Shown here piece after piece: positions 60,479 through 64,000 of a DNA stretch of 64,000 bases. The stretch lies in contig JAKJXP020000070.1 of NCBI GenBank assembly GCA_022225965.2, positions 183,703-247,702 of the forward strand. The letters are read 5' to 3'. The notes beneath the pieces are model-generated. The model was given only the letters and a program-made list of their open reading frames with translations. It did not search any database and was not told the DNA's origin. Source of the DNA: Diatrype stigma. Its lineage: Eukaryota; Ascomycota; Sordariomycetes; Xylariales; Diatrypaceae. The translations under genes and the position numbers were made by a program. The first letter of the stretch is position 1. Every line of letters begins with the position of its first letter.

Positions 60479-61530
60479 ACCCAAATCGGGCAAAAGTGAG
60501 GGCATATACAAAGGTCGTAAAACGGATTTTGGGCGTTTATCTGGCGTATTCGAAGCGTATTGCAGCCCGCTTAATAGAAGGTTCCTATTACGTGGCTAGT
60601 GCCCTAGTGGCACTACCCATACCTAAGCAACCGCCTTTTAGCACTCCACCTGTTTAGATTCCTTTAAATCTATATCATTAATTTCTTTCTTATAGCTGCT
60701 TTTTGCTTTATACTTATAATAGGTTATAAATCCCTTATACGCTTTCGTTTATTTATAACGATTCGAATTTTCTTTTATTAATCCGATTTATTAAAAAGCA
60801 ATTATATTTTTTAAAAGGCGAAGTTATTGCATTAAATACGGATACGCCTATAACTTTTAAAAACGAAGCCATCGTTTTTTAAATCGATTATAATCGAAAA
60901 ATAATACGAGTAATTAGGTATTCGATTATTTAACCTTATATACGGATTTTTTACGAAGATACGAATCGATATATTATATTTTCGTTAAATTTAAACGAGT
61001 TTTATAATTTAAAATTCGGGCATTACATATATCCAAGTATGGATATTTGTATTAATTAAAGTATTATTTAATATAACAAATTTTGCAGCAAAATCGTATT
61101 AGTTATGTACGATTTATATTAAGGAAAATATTTTTAATTAAGCAGTATTAATTAAACATTTATTTTTAGGATTTTTATAATTTAACAATTTAATTGACCC
61201 ATATTAAAATATACTTTATCCGTAGGTTTTTTTTACGAATTTAAAAGGTAATAAGTTATTGGCGATAATTTTTATAAGCCGTTTTTATTATTTGCAAATA
61301 AATAAAGCCGCGTAATATAAAACCAATAAATTTAGCCTTTTCCTTTTTAAGCAAATGCCGAAATTTATTCGATATTTCTTATTGCGTCGAAATAAATTAT
61401 TATTGCGTAATAATTAATGCCGAAAAGTAAATAAGAAGGTTAATTAAAAAGAGTTAATATTAAAGGATTAAAAGGATTGGCTTAAGAAATATAAACCTTT
61501 TGCCGTTTAATGTTTTGTTATAATAAGGTA

Positions 61531-61700
61531 TTGCCGTTTTTCGGTTTTTGCCGGGCCGATTATTATTTTGATTACTTATTAATAAAAGCTTTGCCGTATT
61601 TTGATTTTTTATTAAGTCGAATTTTGTTTTAATTGCTGCTAGCGAAAGCTTTATTGTTTTTTAATTATTGCTGGGTCTTACGATAAATAATAGTTTTATT
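61531..61700. repeat. degenerate about 60-bp tandem repeat
   Basis: Roughly two and a half units, each ending in an AAAGCTT-containing segment (near 61.59 and 61.65 kb) and containing TTGCCG/TTGCTG, lie head to tail ahead of the copia gag frame. Confidence 0.5.
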
Positions 61701-61916
61701 ATTACCTTTTCGAAGGTGCCCCTTTTTAAGGATAAGGAAAATTTCCGGAATTAAAAGGAATCCGTTTTAAATAATGCCGAATATTGCGGCTTTAAATACT
61801 TTTATTATACGAATATTCTTAAGTCGAAAAATAAAAATACCTTTCCGGCGGTCCTTTTTTAAAAGAAGCAACGCATTTACGTACGTATTTTATTAACGTC
61901 TTTTATACGGCAGGTA

Positions 61917-63172
61917 ATGCCGAAATTAAAAAATGCAGGCTACGATTAAAAAAAAACAAAGGATTCGTTTGAAATTTTTATATTTATTTGCAAATTAATA
62001 TTAGCGGCTTTAAAACTTAATAAGTACGTTTTAACTATTTAATGGATAAATATAACCCTAAAGGCTGGTATAATCCTAAAGAACTTTAACGTTTTATTCG
62101 TATAACGAGCAAAAAAATTAGAACAATTCGGAATAAAGCAATTCGAAAACTTCCAATTATTCCTTTTAATGTTAAAAATTAAAAGCCGATATTCCGAATA
62201 ATATTACATAATCGAATGAAAGGTTTTTTATAACGAATTAAAATAAAAGGAATTCCAAAAGAAAGTTTATCGATTGGCGGCTTTCGAATTTATTAATACT
62301 AAGCTTATATTTTTAATTATAACGGATAAAGCTATAAAAATAATAAATAATAATAACATTATTTTAAAAAGCTTTTAATTTATTCGTAAATATCGATAAA
62401 GGCAAAATAAGTTATGCTTTATATATAAGGAAATAAAGTATTACTCTTATTATTTAGGTTATAACGGGTATTATTCGGGTAATCCGGAAAAATGCTGGAT
62501 GCTTTATTTCGAATGTTGGCAAAAGTAAATGAAAAATCGGGCAGCAGCCGGAATTATTCCTTTTTCGAATATACCGTCGAAGGAAATATTAAATATAAAG
62601 ACGGACTTAAATGTTATAATATTATAACTTATTCGAAATACATTTATAAACGATTCGAAAGCTAATAAATATATTTTTAACGACTTTAAATGGTTTATAT
62701 TATACGAACCGCTTAATAAATCCGAATTAATAGCATTGTCGAATGGCGGCGATATTAAATGCGTTAATATAAACGTTATAAGTTATTAGGTTTATATTAA
62801 CATAAGGAGTATTATTAAAATAATCCATAATAATGTTTAATATTTTCCGATTGCGCTTTATAACTTAATAAGTTCGAAAATTTTCCGAAATAACGGCATT
62901 ATTTTTAATAAATACGGAAACCGTTTAATTAATAAGAAAACCGATAATAAATTTAATAATATATAATAAATGCATAACATTAAGGTTATTTCAGTTATTT
63001 CCGTTTTTAATTTTTTATTTATATAAATAACATTTTTCGTAACGATTAATTTTCATTAAATGCATAAAAAATTTATATATGCCAGTTATAAACGTATATA
63101 AAAGGCATGTATTATTCGAAAGCTTATATTTCCGATGCCGAAAAATATAATTTATAAAGTATGTTTATCCTA
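61917..63172 (+). pseudogene. copia gag-protease-preintegrase frame with stops
   Basis: One plus-strand frame can be followed for about 1250 bp without an indel, interrupted only by TAA, TAG and TGA codons of the kind that C-to-T or G-to-A changes create. Along it appear a gag-like segment (KKVYRLAAFEFINTK near 62.27 kb), a degraded zinc-knuckle region ending in GNPEKCW (62.415-62.50 kb), a retropepsin-like site reading DSKA where DSGA is expected (about 62.66 kb), and NGIIFNKYGNRLI (about 62.89 kb). A pre-integrase-like segment HKKF..ASYKRI (about 63.06 kb) follows. These occur in the Ty1/copia order. The product is not functional. Family recall is by eye. Confidence 0.7.
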
Positions 63173-63185
63173 ACCGGAGGTTATT

Positions 63186-63335
63186 CTGTAAAGGTGGTGT
63201 GATATGGAAATTATGTCCAGAAATTCAGGCTTGGGAAATACCTCGAGCGTTTTCGCCTGCGATTGGTCGGACCTGCTGCGTTCGCTTTGGCGACTGGTCG
63301 AGGCAGCTAGTTTCGTTTTTTCAGCCAATTAAGTA
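63186..63335. other. GC-richer island inside the AT-rich block
   Basis: About 150 bp of near-normal base composition (GGTCGGACC, CTGGTCGAGG) follow directly after the copia frame breaks off. It begins near TGTAAAGGTGG, so an LTR end or a later insertion is possible. Confidence 0.5.
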
Positions 63336-63377
63336 ATGCGTTTTGGAAGTATTATATATTGACAGCGTATCTACCTA

Positions 63378-63696
63378 AATCCGGATCCGTAATTCCGTAT
63401 GATGCATCCAATAAAAATACGTATAGCCCATTTATTTAAAGCCAAACCCGTAATTCCGTATAATGCATCCAATTATAGCCCCTATAGCTATCCATATAGG
63501 CAGCTATCCATATAGCCATCCATATAGCCATCCATATAGCCATCCATATAGCTATCCATTATAACTTATTTATTTGCTACAGCTTATTTATTTGCTATAG
63601 GCTGTTGCAATTTATTTGTTATAGCTATAGCCTATTTGTTATAGCTTATTACAGTCCATTAAAGCCAGACCCATAATTCCGTACGATGCATCCAAT
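63378..63696. repeat. three spaced copies of a 35-bp motif
   Basis: Copies at 63378-63412, 63439-63473 and 63662-63696 share the core AATTCCGTA.GATGCATCCA with few differences. They flank the 12-bp tandem array. Confidence 0.85.
63484..63558. repeat. 12-bp tandem repeat TATAGCCATCCA
   Basis: Three exact units at 63511-63546 plus diverged copies on both sides (TATAGCTATCCA). Confidence 0.9.
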
Positions 63697-63938
63697 TGCA
63701 GTCCGTATAATTATTTATTATAATTAGCTTATTTGTTATAGCCTATTTGTTATAGCTTATTTGTTATAACTTATTTATTACAACTTATTTACTATAGCTG
63801 CTGCTATAGCTATTATAGTTATATTAGTTATTAATTACTTTTTATTATTAATTACATGCCTGCTGCAGCCCTTATTTCCTAGCCGTTTAATTGGCGTAAG
63901 CCCGTATAACCTTCGGTTAGGTTCTAACAGCTTAGGGG

Positions 63939-63961
63939 TTTTTTTTTTTTTTTTTTTTTTT
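63939..63961. repeat. poly-T run at window edge
   Basis: About 23 consecutive T follow CTTAGGGG, and A-rich DNA continues to the end. It could be the poly-A tail of a minus-strand retroelement lying beyond the window. Confidence 0.8.
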
Positions 63962-64000
63962 ATTTAGAATTAATAAAAAAAATAAAAAAAAGAAAAACCT

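Larger units (their letters stand above)
60655..63185 (+). mobile_element. RIP-mutated Ty1/copia-type retrotransposon relic
   Basis: From about 60.66 kb base composition changes abruptly to very AT-rich, with TA-rich, CA/TG-poor sequence while CG dinucleotides survive, the pattern expected of RIP acting on CpA. A gag-protease-preintegrase frame lies in the right half (separate entry). The left 1.2 kb may be the LTR/leader or another element. Integrase, reverse transcriptase and RNase H are not visible inside the window. Left and right ends are approximate. Confidence 0.75.

Overview
The window is nuclear DNA of a filamentous ascomycete (Pezizomycotina, probably Sordariomycetes; the class is inferred). 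The evidence is spliced genes with short GT-AG introns (about 50-300 nt), fungal-only families (Skn7, 2EXR, AsaB/CmcJ-type, Uls1-type), many TAGGTA/TACCTA intergenic motifs, and an abrupt AT-rich block at the right end that looks mutated by repeat-induced point mutation (RIP). There are no operons; each gene stands alone.

Left part (1-10.9 kb): mostly gene-poor. It holds a decayed CYP505-type cytochrome P450 on the minus strand (about 2.38-3.46 kb) and one intact secreted SGNH/CE3-type esterase gene (6291-7147, minus). Centre-left (10.9-31 kb): eIF2B epsilon (10899-13211, minus), the two-component response regulator and transcription factor Skn7 (18908-21496, minus, seven exons), and a BTB-domain protein with a long low-complexity middle (28895-30996, minus). 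Gaps of 5.7 and 7.4 kb without a recognisable gene separate them.

Centre-right (31.7-54.6 kb): a 2EXR/F-box-like protein (31744-32655, minus), a secreted cysteine-rich protein (34165-35127, plus), a Uls1/Rad5-type SNF2-RING translocase (35844-38923, plus), an AsaB/CmcJ/NvfI-type oxygenase (39217-40411, minus), a six-exon member of an uncharacterised fungal family (42789-44186, plus), chaperonin CCT zeta/Cct6 (45915-47950, minus), a second 2EXR protein (49059-50525, minus) and a prenylcysteine oxidase-like flavoprotein (52395-54572, plus).

Right part (54.6-64 kb): no intact gene. It contains a cluster of four strong inverted repeats (57.37-57.60 kb), a TGCAGT-based palindrome cluster (60.36-60.48 kb), and from about 60.66 kb an AT-rich block. 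In that block a Ty1/copia-type gag-protease-preintegrase frame can be followed for about 1.25 kb with stop codons but no frameshift. It is followed by a short GC-richer island, tandem repeats and a poly-T run at the window edge.

Housekeeping functions (translation initiation, protein folding, osmotic/oxidative stress regulation, DNA repair) are interspersed with accessory genes (esterase, secreted protein, oxygenase, P450 relic). I see no convincing biosynthetic cluster. Exon boundaries were read by eye from splice consensus, reading frame and family conservation.
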